Assembly: GCA_045605365.1 (NCBI GenBank)
Contig: JAZUPV010000111.1
Coordinates: forward strand, 1 to 6,535
Reading direction: 5' to 3'
Length of the DNA stretch: 6,535 nucleotides
DNA from: CAKVLS01 sp045605365
GTDB taxonomy: Bacteria; Bacillota; Clostridia; Christensenellales; UBA1242
Position 1 is the first letter of the stretch; every line of letters begins with the position of its first letter. The notes beneath the pieces were generated by a model. The model saw nothing but the letters and a program-made list of their open reading frames with translations. It was not told where the DNA came from and made no database searches. Made by a program: the position numbers and the translations under genes. Of this stretch, positions 1-4,637 are shown piece by piece.

Positions 1-245
1 AAGAATTAACTGACTATGTAGGTACGGTTGATTTGTTGTCCACTGAAGAATTAAATGACATTATTAAGTTTTTGTTAAGTTTGGGTAGGTTAGATAGTGA
101 CAATGAACTGTTAAAAATAAAAAACTACAAGAATTTATTTGTAAAATATTCTACTTTAGCTAAAAAGGATAAGTCGAAATATGCACCTATTTTTATAAAA
201 TTGGGTTTAATATTTGGTTGTATTATAACAATAGTTTTATTGTAA
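1..245 (+). CDS. spoIIIAB: Stage III sporulation protein AB, 3' end only
   Basis: The reading frame is open from the left window edge (first full codon at 3) to TAA at 243-245, leaving about 80 C-terminal residues. The fragment is helical, with FLLSLGRLDSDNELLKI resembling the SLG-x-x-D segment of SpoIIIAB. It ends in a hydrophobic helix of about 18 residues just before the stop, the family's C-terminal membrane anchor. SpoIIIAB is a membrane protein of the mother-cell side of the SpoIIIA-SpoIIQ channel; its soluble part is a helical bundle related to type II secretion GspF domains. The identification rests strongly on position: spoIIIAC to spoIIIAH follow in order. The N-terminal half, spoIIIAA and the operon promoter lie outside the window. 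An internal TTG at 33 is not a credible start, because the frame continues upstream with family-like residues. Confidence 0.9.
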   Translation, partial: ELTDYVGTVDLLSTEELNDIIKFLLSLGRLDSDNELLKIKNYKNLFVKYSTLAKKDKSKYAPIFIKLGLIFGCIITIVLL

Positions 246-248
246 AAA

Positions 249-262
249 CACTATATATAGTG
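249..262. repeat. Perfect 14-nt palindrome in the spoIIIAB-spoIIIAC spacer
   Basis: CACTATATATAGTG equals its own reverse complement. It begins three bases after the spoIIIAB stop codon. The flanks allow an alternative slipped hairpin, with AACAC (247-251) pairing GTGTT (263-267). It contains one ACTAT and one ATAGT half-site, also found in the second palindrome at 294-307. Function unknown; a protein-binding dyad is one possibility. Confidence 0.7.
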
Positions 263-293
263 GTGTTATGCGATTAGTAATTGCAATATGTTG

Positions 294-307
294 GCATAGT
301 ACTATGC
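294..307. repeat. Second perfect 14-nt palindrome upstream of spoIIIAC
   Basis: GCATAGTACTATGC equals its own reverse complement and lies 12 bases before the SD of spoIIIAC. Its ATAGT/ACTAT core repeats the half-sites of the dyad at 249-262, and a further ACTAT follows at 313-317. The two dyad centres are 45 bp apart. With no loop it would make only a short RNA stem, so a DNA-binding site seems likelier than an RNA element. This is inference only. Confidence 0.65.
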
Positions 308-318
308 ATAATACTATC

Positions 319-324
319 AAGGAG
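319..324 (+). promoter_or_regulatory. Shine-Dalgarno that sets the TTG start of spoIIIAC
   Basis: AAGGAG lies 10 nt before TTG at 335-337. It is the only good SD in the spacer, and it selects this TTG over the in-frame TTG at 281, which would add 18 non-family residues read through the second palindrome. Confidence 0.8.
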
Positions 325-334
325 TTTGTTTGTT

Positions 335-529
335 TTGAACTATGATATTATTTTTAAAATAGCAGCGATAGGTATACTGACAGCAGTTATAGGGCAAGTG
401 CTAAAAAATATTAACAAAGAAGAAATTGCAACTATTGCAACTCTTGCGGGTGTAGTTGTGGTTTTGATTATGGTGGTAGAACTTATTAGTCAGTTGTTTG
501 AAAGTGTCAAGGGGTTGTTTTTAATATAG
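335..529 (+). CDS. spoIIIAC: Stage III sporulation protein AC
   Basis: This 64-residue membrane protein has two hydrophobic helices, about residues 5-20 and 30-50, joined by the short charged loop KNINKEE, and ends in an amphipathic tail (LFESVKGLF). That architecture and length match SpoIIIAC (68 residues in B. subtilis). SpoIIIAC is a small integral component of the SpoIIIA channel in the mother-cell-derived outer forespore membrane and is homologous to the first half of SpoIIIAD. The TTG start at 335 follows an AAGGAG SD by 10 nt and gives the family-like N-terminus NYDIIFKIAAIGIL. The frame stays open further upstream to TTG 281, but that extension has no SD. The gene sits 89 nt after spoIIIAB, a wider gap than elsewhere in this locus, and 15 nt before spoIIIAD. 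Confidence 0.93.
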   Translation: MNYDIIFKIAAIGILTAVIGQVLKNINKEEIATIATLAGVVVVLIMVVELISQLFESVKGLFLI

Positions 530-544
530 CTTTTAGGTGAATAT

Positions 545-931
545 ATGGAGCTTGTAAAAATAGTAAGTATAGGTGTTATAACAGCAATTGGTGTGGTTGT
601 AGTAAAGCAAGTTAAGGTTGAGTTTGCGGTTTTGCTCGGTCTTGCGGGTAGTATTATTATGCTTATTATGATTGTAGATAGTCTTTCTGGTGTTGTGACT
701 TCGCTTAATCAAATAGTTTCAAAAACAAACATTGACCAAAATCTATTTGGTTGTATTTTAAAGATTATTGGTATAGGGTATCTAACAGAGTTTGCTAGCG
801 GTATATGTGCTGATATGGGCTCTAACGGTATTAGCAACAAAATTATGCTGGCTGGCAAGGTATTGATATTGTGTATGGCTATGCCTATTATAACTTCTCT
901 ATTAGATATCATTGTAGGGATTTTGCCTTGA
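545..931 (+). CDS. spoIIIAD: Stage III sporulation protein AD
   Basis: This 128-residue polytopic membrane protein is close to the usual length of about 130. Residues 5-50 form two hydrophobic helices that repeat the SpoIIIAC pattern. The conserved C-terminal half contains ILKIIGIGYLTEFASGIC (71-88) followed by KIMLAGKVLILCMAMPI (99-115), the family signature. SpoIIIAD is an integral part of the SpoIIIA-SpoIIQ complex needed for late forespore gene expression. The ATG at 545 follows AGGTGA (535-540) by 4 nt, the same SD type used by spoIIIAF and nusB. Its TGA stop (929-931) overlaps the TTG start of spoIIIAE in the string TTGA, which implies translational coupling. Confidence 0.95.
   Translation: MELVKIVSIGVITAIGVVVVKQVKVEFAVLLGLAGSIIMLIMIVDSLSGVVTSLNQIVSKTNIDQNLFGCILKIIGIGYLTEFASGICADMGSNGISNKIMLAGKVLILCMAMPIITSLLDIIVGILP
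916..920 (+). promoter_or_regulatory. Shine-Dalgarno for the TTG start of spoIIIAE
   Basis: AGGGA lies inside the end of spoIIIAD, 7 nt before TTG at 928-930. It supports this start over the longer frame from ATG 871, whose extra 19 residues do not resemble a signal peptide. Confidence 0.7.
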
Positions 932-2109
932 AAAAACTTTATTTTGTTTTGTTTATATTGATTATTTTGTTTAGTTTTTCTCCTTTTAAAACTATTGCCT
1001 ATGCCGATAGTGGTGACGATATATTGACGGATTTAGAACAAAATATAAATTCACAACTTGGAGACTTAGACTTTTCTACATTAGATAGTATTTTGTCAGA
1101 TATGACAGATTCTCAACAAAATATCTTTGGCAAAGCAAGCTTTTTAGACAAGGTAAAGATGTTGCTCGAAGGTAAATTTGACAATGCTTATGATAGTTTT
1201 TTTGAATACATAATCAATTTATTATTTGATGACCTAGTGGAGATTTTACCATCTTTATGTATGATAGTGGCTATTTGCATAGTTTGTAGCTTTTTAGGTG
1301 GTATGTCACCTAGCGAAAACAAGGGTATTTCTACACTGATATACTTTATATGCTTTGGTGTAGTTGTTGTTATGGTGTTGTCTTCTACTAAGGGTTTAGT
1401 TAGCGAAGTTTGCAGTGTTCTCAATAGTTTAAAACTTCAAATGGACATTATCTTCCCTATACTCTTAACACTTATTACAGCTATTGGTAGTGTAGTTACC
1501 GTTTCTGCTTTTCAGCCAGCGATAGCTTTGTTGAGTGCGGGTATAATGAATATATTTAATATGATAATGATACCTATTTTTATATTCAGTACGGTCTTTT
1601 GCGTAGTAGGCAATATGTCTAACAATATTAAACTAGACAAGTGTACAAAATTCTGTTCTAGTTTATTTAAGTGGATAATTGGGGTCGTTTTTACGGTTTT
1701 TATTGCCTTTTTGAGTATTCAAGGCATAACAGCATCTTCTGTTGACGGTATATCTATAAGGACGGCTAAGTTTGCTTTAAAGAGTTATGTGCCACTGCTT
1801 GGTGGGTATCTTTCTGACGGGATAAACTTGATAATGGCAAGTAGTGTACTTATAAAAAATGCTGTCGGTGCTACGGGTTTAATATTGATGATTGTGACTA
1901 TTGTTGTGCCTGTTATCAAAATAGCAATATATTCTCTAGGGCTAAAACTTATAGCTGCTATTGTAGAACCTTTGTCAGATAATAAGATAGCAAACTTTTT
2001 GTATGGTATTTCTAAGTGTCTTAATATGCTTATTGCGTGTGTTGTTGCTGTTGGTTTTATGTATTTGACAACTGTAGGGCTTATTATGTGTATGTCTAAT
2101 ATTGTATAG
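928..2109 (+). CDS. spoIIIAE: Stage III sporulation protein AE
   Basis: This is a 393-residue protein (399 in B. subtilis). From the TTG start it has a signal peptide: KK at 2-3, a hydrophobic core at 4-18 and a likely cleavage site after AYA (residue 26). A soluble, acidic helical segment follows (27-100), then about seven or eight hydrophobic helices. Recognisable family stretches are FPILLTLITAIG (176-187), QGITASSVDGISIRTAKFAL (265-284) and VPLLGGYLSDGINLIMASS (288-306). SpoIIIAE is the large polytopic membrane protein of the SpoIIIA channel and is required for compartment-specific gene expression after engulfment. The start overlaps the spoIIIAD stop by 2 nt. ATG 871 lies in frame upstream, but it would bury the signal peptide behind a polar N-terminus. 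The stop is 7 nt before the spoIIIAF start. Confidence 0.96.
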   Translation: MKKLYFVLFILIILFSFSPFKTIAYADSGDDILTDLEQNINSQLGDLDFSTLDSILSDMTDSQQNIFGKASFLDKVKMLLEGKFDNAYDSFFEYIINLLFDDLVEILPSLCMIVAICIVCSFLGGMSPSENKGISTLIYFICFGVVVVMVLSSTKGLVSEVCSVLNSLKLQMDIIFPILLTLITAIGSVVTVSAFQPAIALLSAGIMNIFNMIMIPIFIFSTVFCVVGNMSNNIKLDKCTKFCSSLFKWIIGVVFTVFIAFLSIQGITASSVDGISIRTAKFALKSYVPLLGGYLSDGINLIMASSVLIKNAVGATGLILMIVTIVVPVIKIAIYSLGLKLIAAIVEPLSDNKIANFLYGISKCLNMLIACVVAVGFMYLTTVGLIMCMSNIV

Positions 2110-2113
2110 GTGA
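2108..2113 (+). promoter_or_regulatory. Shine-Dalgarno overlapping the spoIIIAE stop
   Basis: AGGTGA overlaps the TAG stop of spoIIIAE and lies 3 nt before GTG at 2117, the spoIIIAF start. The 9-mer AGGTGAATT recurs at the same position relative to the nusB start (4227-4235), which suggests a preferred SD arrangement in this genome. Confidence 0.7.
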
Positions 2114-2116
2114 ATT

Positions 2117-2608
2117 GTGAGTAGTGTATCTGTTTGGGTTTTAACTATTGTAGGGGTGATTTTTGTAAATGTTATCGTAGAAATCATTATGCCAGAAGGC
2201 AAAATGAACAAGCTAATCAAAGGGCTTGTTTCTATATTTATGGTTTTTGCTATGGTTAGTCCTTTGCCATTTGTTTCGTTGGACAAGATTGATTTTGGTA
2301 AGTTTTTTGACAATAATACGACTCAGGTTGATGATAAGTTTGTTGAAAATATAAACTTGCAAAAAATAGCCCAGTACGAAACCTTAATAAAAGAAACTCT
2401 ACACAAAAACGGTTATAAAGATGTGAGTATAATTATTACGAGTGACTATATCGATTATGATATAAAAATAAACCAGGTTTATGTCGATTTGACCAATTTA
2501 GTTCTTAATGACAAAAATTTGAATATAGATAAATATACCAACATAAAGAAAATTATTCTTGGTTTAGTTGAAGTTAAGGAGGAGAATATTTTGTTTTATG
2601 GCGGATAA
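2117..2608 (+). CDS. spoIIIAF: Stage III sporulation protein AF
   Basis: This is a 163-residue protein. It has two N-terminal membrane helices (about 5-23 and 33-50) separated by the signature EIIMPEGKMNKLIKGLVSIF (22-41), typical of SpoIIIAF. A soluble domain follows (about 75-163) with alternating helix and strand (ETLIKETLHKNGYKDVSIII, then YDIKINQVYVDL), consistent with the ring-building fold reported for this family. SpoIIIAF is a membrane component of the mother-cell side of the channel. It is about 40 residues shorter than B. subtilis SpoIIIAF (206), mostly in the soluble part. The GTG start follows AGGTGA by 3 nt. The stop overlaps the start of spoIIIAG by 11 nt, so the two are probably translationally coupled. 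Confidence 0.92.
   Translation: MSSVSVWVLTIVGVIFVNVIVEIIMPEGKMNKLIKGLVSIFMVFAMVSPLPFVSLDKIDFGKFFDNNTTQVDDKFVENINLQKIAQYETLIKETLHKNGYKDVSIIITSDYIDYDIKINQVYVDLTNLVLNDKNLNIDKYTNIKKIILGLVEVKEENILFYGG
2576..2584 (+). promoter_or_regulatory. Strong Shine-Dalgarno for spoIIIAG, with long spacing
   Basis: AAGGAGGAG inside the end of spoIIIAF is the most complete SD in this part of the locus, but its 3' end is 13 nt from the best start, ATG 2598. There is no ATG, GTG or TTG in that frame between them; the only candidate is ATA at 2586. The spacing is longer than usual. Confidence 0.6.
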
Positions 2609-3191
2609 TAATCCACAGACTACTAAAAAGAACAAACTTTTGGATTTTGGTTTTATAAAGAAAATAAAATCAATGAAGCATCTCAACTTGATAATAGCTG
2701 CTATTCTCAGTGCGATAATTTTGCTTATTTACTTTTCAGGTAGTTCTTCAGGTGTTAACAAAAAGCAAAGTTCACAAAATGATTATTCTACTATAAACGA
2801 ATACACGACGTCTGTTGAAAACAAACTGCAAAAAGTACTATCTAATATCGAAGGCGCTGGCAATGTCGAAGTTATGGTGTGTTTTGATAGTGGGTTGGAG
2901 CTGGTGATTGCTTATTCTACAGAGACAAAGACTACGACGTCTAATACGACGTCTGGTGGCAAGTCTGAAACTACCATAGTTGTACAAACACCGATTTTGG
3001 TCGAAAAAAATGGAGAATCTCAGCCGATTGTTTTAAAAGAAAAACTCCCCACACCGACAAGTGTTGTTATTGTGTCGAGTGGGGCAAGTGATGTGGGGGT
3101 AAAGTTAAACCTTATCAAAGCTGCTCAAACAACCCTTGGGGTCGAAAGTAGCAAAATAGAAGTTTTTGCAGGTAATAAAGGAGGTAAATAA
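2598..3191 (+). CDS. spoIIIAG: Stage III sporulation protein AG
   Basis: This is a 197-residue bitopic membrane protein. It has a basic cytoplasmic N-terminus (1-28), one membrane helix (about 29-45), a Ser/Asn-rich linker (48-65) and an extracellular ring-building domain. The family motif is NEYTTSVENKLQKVLSNIEG (67-86), followed by the strand VEVMVCFDS. A Thr/Ser-rich insertion (about 107-125) precedes the strand LVEKNGESQPIVLKE (134-148), corresponding to the beta-rich insert of this family. The C-terminus IKAAQTTLGV...KIEVFAG closes the domain. In B. subtilis, SpoIIIAG forms a large homo-oligomeric ring related to type III secretion EscJ/PrgK and FliF rings. The protein is about 30 residues shorter than B. 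subtilis SpoIIIAG (229). It overlaps spoIIIAF by 11 nt, and spoIIIAH follows 3 nt after its stop. Confidence 0.95.
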   Translation: MADNNPQTTKKNKLLDFGFIKKIKSMKHLNLIIAAILSAIILLIYFSGSSSGVNKKQSSQNDYSTINEYTTSVENKLQKVLSNIEGAGNVEVMVCFDSGLELVIAYSTETKTTTSNTTSGGKSETTIVVQTPILVEKNGESQPIVLKEKLPTPTSVVIVSSGASDVGVKLNLIKAAQTTLGVESSKIEVFAGNKGGK

Positions 3192-3194
3192 AAT

Positions 3195-3674
3195 ATGCTT
3201 AGCAAAAAGAAAAAAATAATTATTTTAGCAACGATGATGGTGTTGTTGGTGGTGACTGGTTTTTTGAATATTACACTAAACAACTCAGTGGACAAGTCAA
3301 CTACCGTCAATGCAGAATATACAGCAAGTAACTTTTTTACAACTTATAGGGTAGATAGAACAAACACCAGAAACGAAACTATGGCTTATTATGATGCTAT
3401 AATTAGTGCAGAAAATTCGTCGGCTGAAGCTATTAATCTAGCCAAAGAAAAGAAGGCAGAAATTATAAAAACTATGAATCTAGAAACTTCTATGGAGGGT
3501 TTGATAAAAGCTAAAGGGTTTAGTGATGCAATAGTTAGTTGTTCTGATAGTTATATCAACGTTATTGTAAAGTCTGCTGCATTAGAAGAAAATGAAGTGT
3601 CTGGTATTGTTGATGTTGTGCAGTCTCAAACAAAAAAAGATATAGATTATATCAAAATTATTCCTGTAGAATAA
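3195..3674 (+). CDS. spoIIIAH: Stage III sporulation protein AH
   Basis: This is a 159-residue bitopic protein: a KKKK cluster at 4-7, one membrane helix (about 8-25), then an extracellular domain. The conserved core begins with NFFTTYRVDRTNTRNETM (46-63), matching the family FF-x-x-YR-x-x-R-x-x-x-R pattern, and continues through a long helix to LIKAKGFSDAIVSCSD (103-118) and INVIVKSAAL. SpoIIIAH is the mother-cell partner that binds forespore SpoIIQ across the intermembrane space, anchoring the channel. It is shorter than B. subtilis SpoIIIAH (218), as is common in clostridial forms. The ATG at 3195 follows a full AAGGAGGT SD (3178-3185) by 9 nt. This is the last spoIIIA gene; no terminator follows, and a sigma-A-type promoter begins at the base after its stop. 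Confidence 0.95.
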   Translation: MLSKKKKIIILATMMVLLVVTGFLNITLNNSVDKSTTVNAEYTASNFFTTYRVDRTNTRNETMAYYDAIISAENSSAEAINLAKEKKAEIIKTMNLETSMEGLIKAKGFSDAIVSCSDSYINVIVKSAALEENEVSGIVDVVQSQTKKDIDYIKIIPVE

Positions 3675-3703
3675 TTGCCAAATATCATATAGTATGTTAT
3701 AAT
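3675..3703 (+). promoter_or_regulatory. Sigma-A promoter for the Asp23/YqhY gene
   Basis: TTGCCA (3675-3680) and a perfect TATAAT (3698-3703) are 17 bp apart, with TGT directly before the -10 giving an extended -10 element. Transcription would start near 3710, leaving a leader of about 20 nt that contains the SD TAGGAG (3718-3723). The -35 begins immediately after the spoIIIAH stop codon. This is the best promoter visible in the window and implies vegetative expression of the next gene, independent of the sporulation locus. Confidence 0.85.
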
Positions 3704-3731
3704 ACTTGAGTAATTTGTAGGAGTATATGCT

Positions 3732-4118
3732 ATGGCAATTAGAGATAATATTTACGAAGATAAAAGTGATGGCAAAATATATTGCAACAAAAATATAATG
3801 CTGTCTGTTATTAACCTTGCAGCTAAAGAAATTAGTGGCGTTTCTTCTCTATGTGCTAAATTTGGTAGCCGCATAAAAAGATTGTTTAATGCTTCTAACT
3901 ATTTTGAAGGTGTTAAGGTTACTGAGACCAAAGAGGGTATAACTATAGACGTATACCTAAATGTGTTCTTTGGATATAGTGTTGCTGACGTAGCTTATCG
4001 TGTGCAAGAAAATATCAAAAACGGCATATCTTCTATGATGGATACTAAAGTTAATAAAATAAATATCCATGTTTTGGGTGTTGAATTTTCTAAAGAAGAA
4101 CTAGCAAAAAATATCTAA
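3732..4118 (+). CDS. yqhY: Asp23/Gls24 family envelope stress protein (YqhY-like)
   Basis: This 128-residue soluble protein has no signal peptide or membrane helix. The Asp23 fold is visible as a strand and helix, GKIYCNKNIMLSVINLAAKE (14-33) with ISGVSSL after it, then VKVTETKEGITIDVYLNVFF (61-80), VADVAYRVQENIKNGI (84-99) and a C-terminal strand VNKINIHVLGVEF (107-119). Lys/Arg-rich FGSRIKRLF (44-52) replaces a longer loop. YqhY-type proteins are cytoplasmic; in B. subtilis, yqhY is linked genetically to acetyl-CoA carboxylase and follows accB-accC. Here no acc genes are adjacent, so that link cannot be assumed. The gene has its own promoter (3675-3703), SD TAGGAG 8 nt before ATG 3732, and a terminator at 4179. 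The symbol reflects synteny before nusB; amaP or gls24 paralogues are the alternative. Confidence 0.85.
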   Translation: MAIRDNIYEDKSDGKIYCNKNIMLSVINLAAKEISGVSSLCAKFGSRIKRLFNASNYFEGVKVTETKEGITIDVYLNVFFGYSVADVAYRVQENIKNGISSMMDTKVNKINIHVLGVEFSKEELAKNI

Positions 4119-4178
4119 TCAAAAAGTTATTTTGAAGATATTTAAGTATCGCTTTGTAGACGATAATAAATAATTTTG
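4119..4178. other. AT-rich spacer between asp23 and its terminator
   Basis: These sixty bases contain no open reading frame of note. A weak boxA-like CGCTTTGTA (4150-4158; 7 of 9 matches to the E. coli form CGCTCTTTA) lies about 20 nt before the terminator stem. A GATAAT (4162-4167) lacks a properly spaced -35. I see no riboswitch or tRNA structure. Confidence 0.4.
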
Positions 4179-4208
4179 CCCCTTAAAGTTTTTCTTTAAG
4201 GGGTTTTT
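4179..4208 (+). terminator. Intrinsic terminator between asp23 and nusB
   Basis: A perfect 10-bp stem, CCCCTTAAAG (4179-4188) with CTTTAAGGGG (4194-4203), encloses a 5-nt T loop and is followed at once by five T's (4204-4208). No comparable T-rich tract follows it on the minus strand, so it acts on + transcripts. It would end the asp23 message and any spoIIIA read-through. Confidence 0.93.
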
Positions 4209-4211
4209 GTA

Positions 4212-4217
4212 TATAAT
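4212..4217 (+). promoter_or_regulatory. Possible -10 box for the nusB transcript
   Basis: A perfect TATAAT starts four bases after the T-tract of the terminator, with TG slightly out of extended -10 position (4208-4209). At 16-18 bp spacing the -35 would fall in the T-rich loop of the terminator, with no good match to TTGACA. The start point near 4224 would leave a leader of about 12 nt, barely covering the SD AGGTGA (4227-4232). The alternative is that nusB depends on read-through of the terminator. Confidence 0.4.
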
Positions 4218-4235
4218 CTATTGAGTAGGTGAATT

Positions 4236-4622
4236 ATGAGTAGAAAAAGTTCTAGAGACATAGCTTTAAAATTGGTTTATCAATATCTATTTAGCAAAGA
4301 TATTGATTTTTATCAAGCGGTTGATTCTTTTGAAGTTGATAGAGAAAGTGAAGATTTTAAATTTATAGATACCTTATACAATGGTGTTGTTGATAATTAT
4401 GACGACATTGTTAAAATTATCGTAGACAACTTGGTTGACTATAAGCTAGAAAGGGTTTACAAACTAGACCTTGCAATATTGCTTGTTGCAACTTATGAAA
4501 CTAAATACCTTAATGAAAGTGCCGGTATAGTTATTAACGAAGCTGTAGAATTCGCAAAAAAATATTCTACAGACAAGAGCCCGTCTTTTATCAATGGTGT
4601 GTTGGCAAAAATCGTTAAATAA
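4236..4622 (+). CDS. nusB: Transcription antitermination factor NusB
   Basis: This is a 128-residue all-helical protein of typical length. The N-terminus MSRKSSRDIALKLVYQYLFS matches the family start (Arg/Lys-rich, then A-L-x-x-L-Y-Q). The C-terminal half carries the signature LERVYKLDLAILLVATYE (71-88) and INEAVEFAKKYSTDKSPSFING (100-121), ending in VLAKI. NusB pairs with ribosomal protein S10 (NusE) on boxA RNA and promotes antitermination and maturation of rRNA transcripts. ATG 4236 follows AGGTGA by 3 nt. The gene lies directly behind a strong terminator (4179-4208) and leads a cluster with xseA, whose start is 15 nt downstream. In B. subtilis folD separates nusB and xseA; it is missing here. 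Confidence 0.95.
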   Translation: MSRKSSRDIALKLVYQYLFSKDIDFYQAVDSFEVDRESEDFKFIDTLYNGVVDNYDDIVKIIVDNLVDYKLERVYKLDLAILLVATYETKYLNESAGIVINEAVEFAKKYSTDKSPSFINGVLAKIVK

Positions 4623-4637
4623 TATTAAGGATGTTGT

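Noticed and set aside
281..334. Upstream in-frame extension of spoIIIAC to TTG 281
   Set aside because: It has no SD, the extra 18 residues do not match the family N-terminus, and they would be read through a perfect palindrome. TTG 335 has a well placed AAGGAG.
268..345. 25-codon frame in the spacer overlapping the spoIIIAC start (possible leader peptide)
   Set aside because: There is no convincing SD before ATG 268, and the composition is not distinctive. The overlap with spoIIIAC is more likely chance.
871..927. Longer spoIIIAE from ATG 871
   Set aside because: It would place a polar 19-residue stretch before an obvious signal peptide and overlap spoIIIAD by about 60 nt. TTG 928 has an SD and gives the family length.
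1975..2313. 112-codon open frame on the minus strand across the spoIIIAE-spoIIIAF junction
   Set aside because: It is antisense to two well supported genes, its Thr/Ile-rich composition is typical of a shadow frame, and I recognise no family.
4132..4167. TTGAAG (4132-4137) with GATAAT (4162-4167) as a nusB promoter
   Set aside because: The spacing is 24 bp, far from 17, and it lies upstream of the terminator, which would stop the transcript before nusB.
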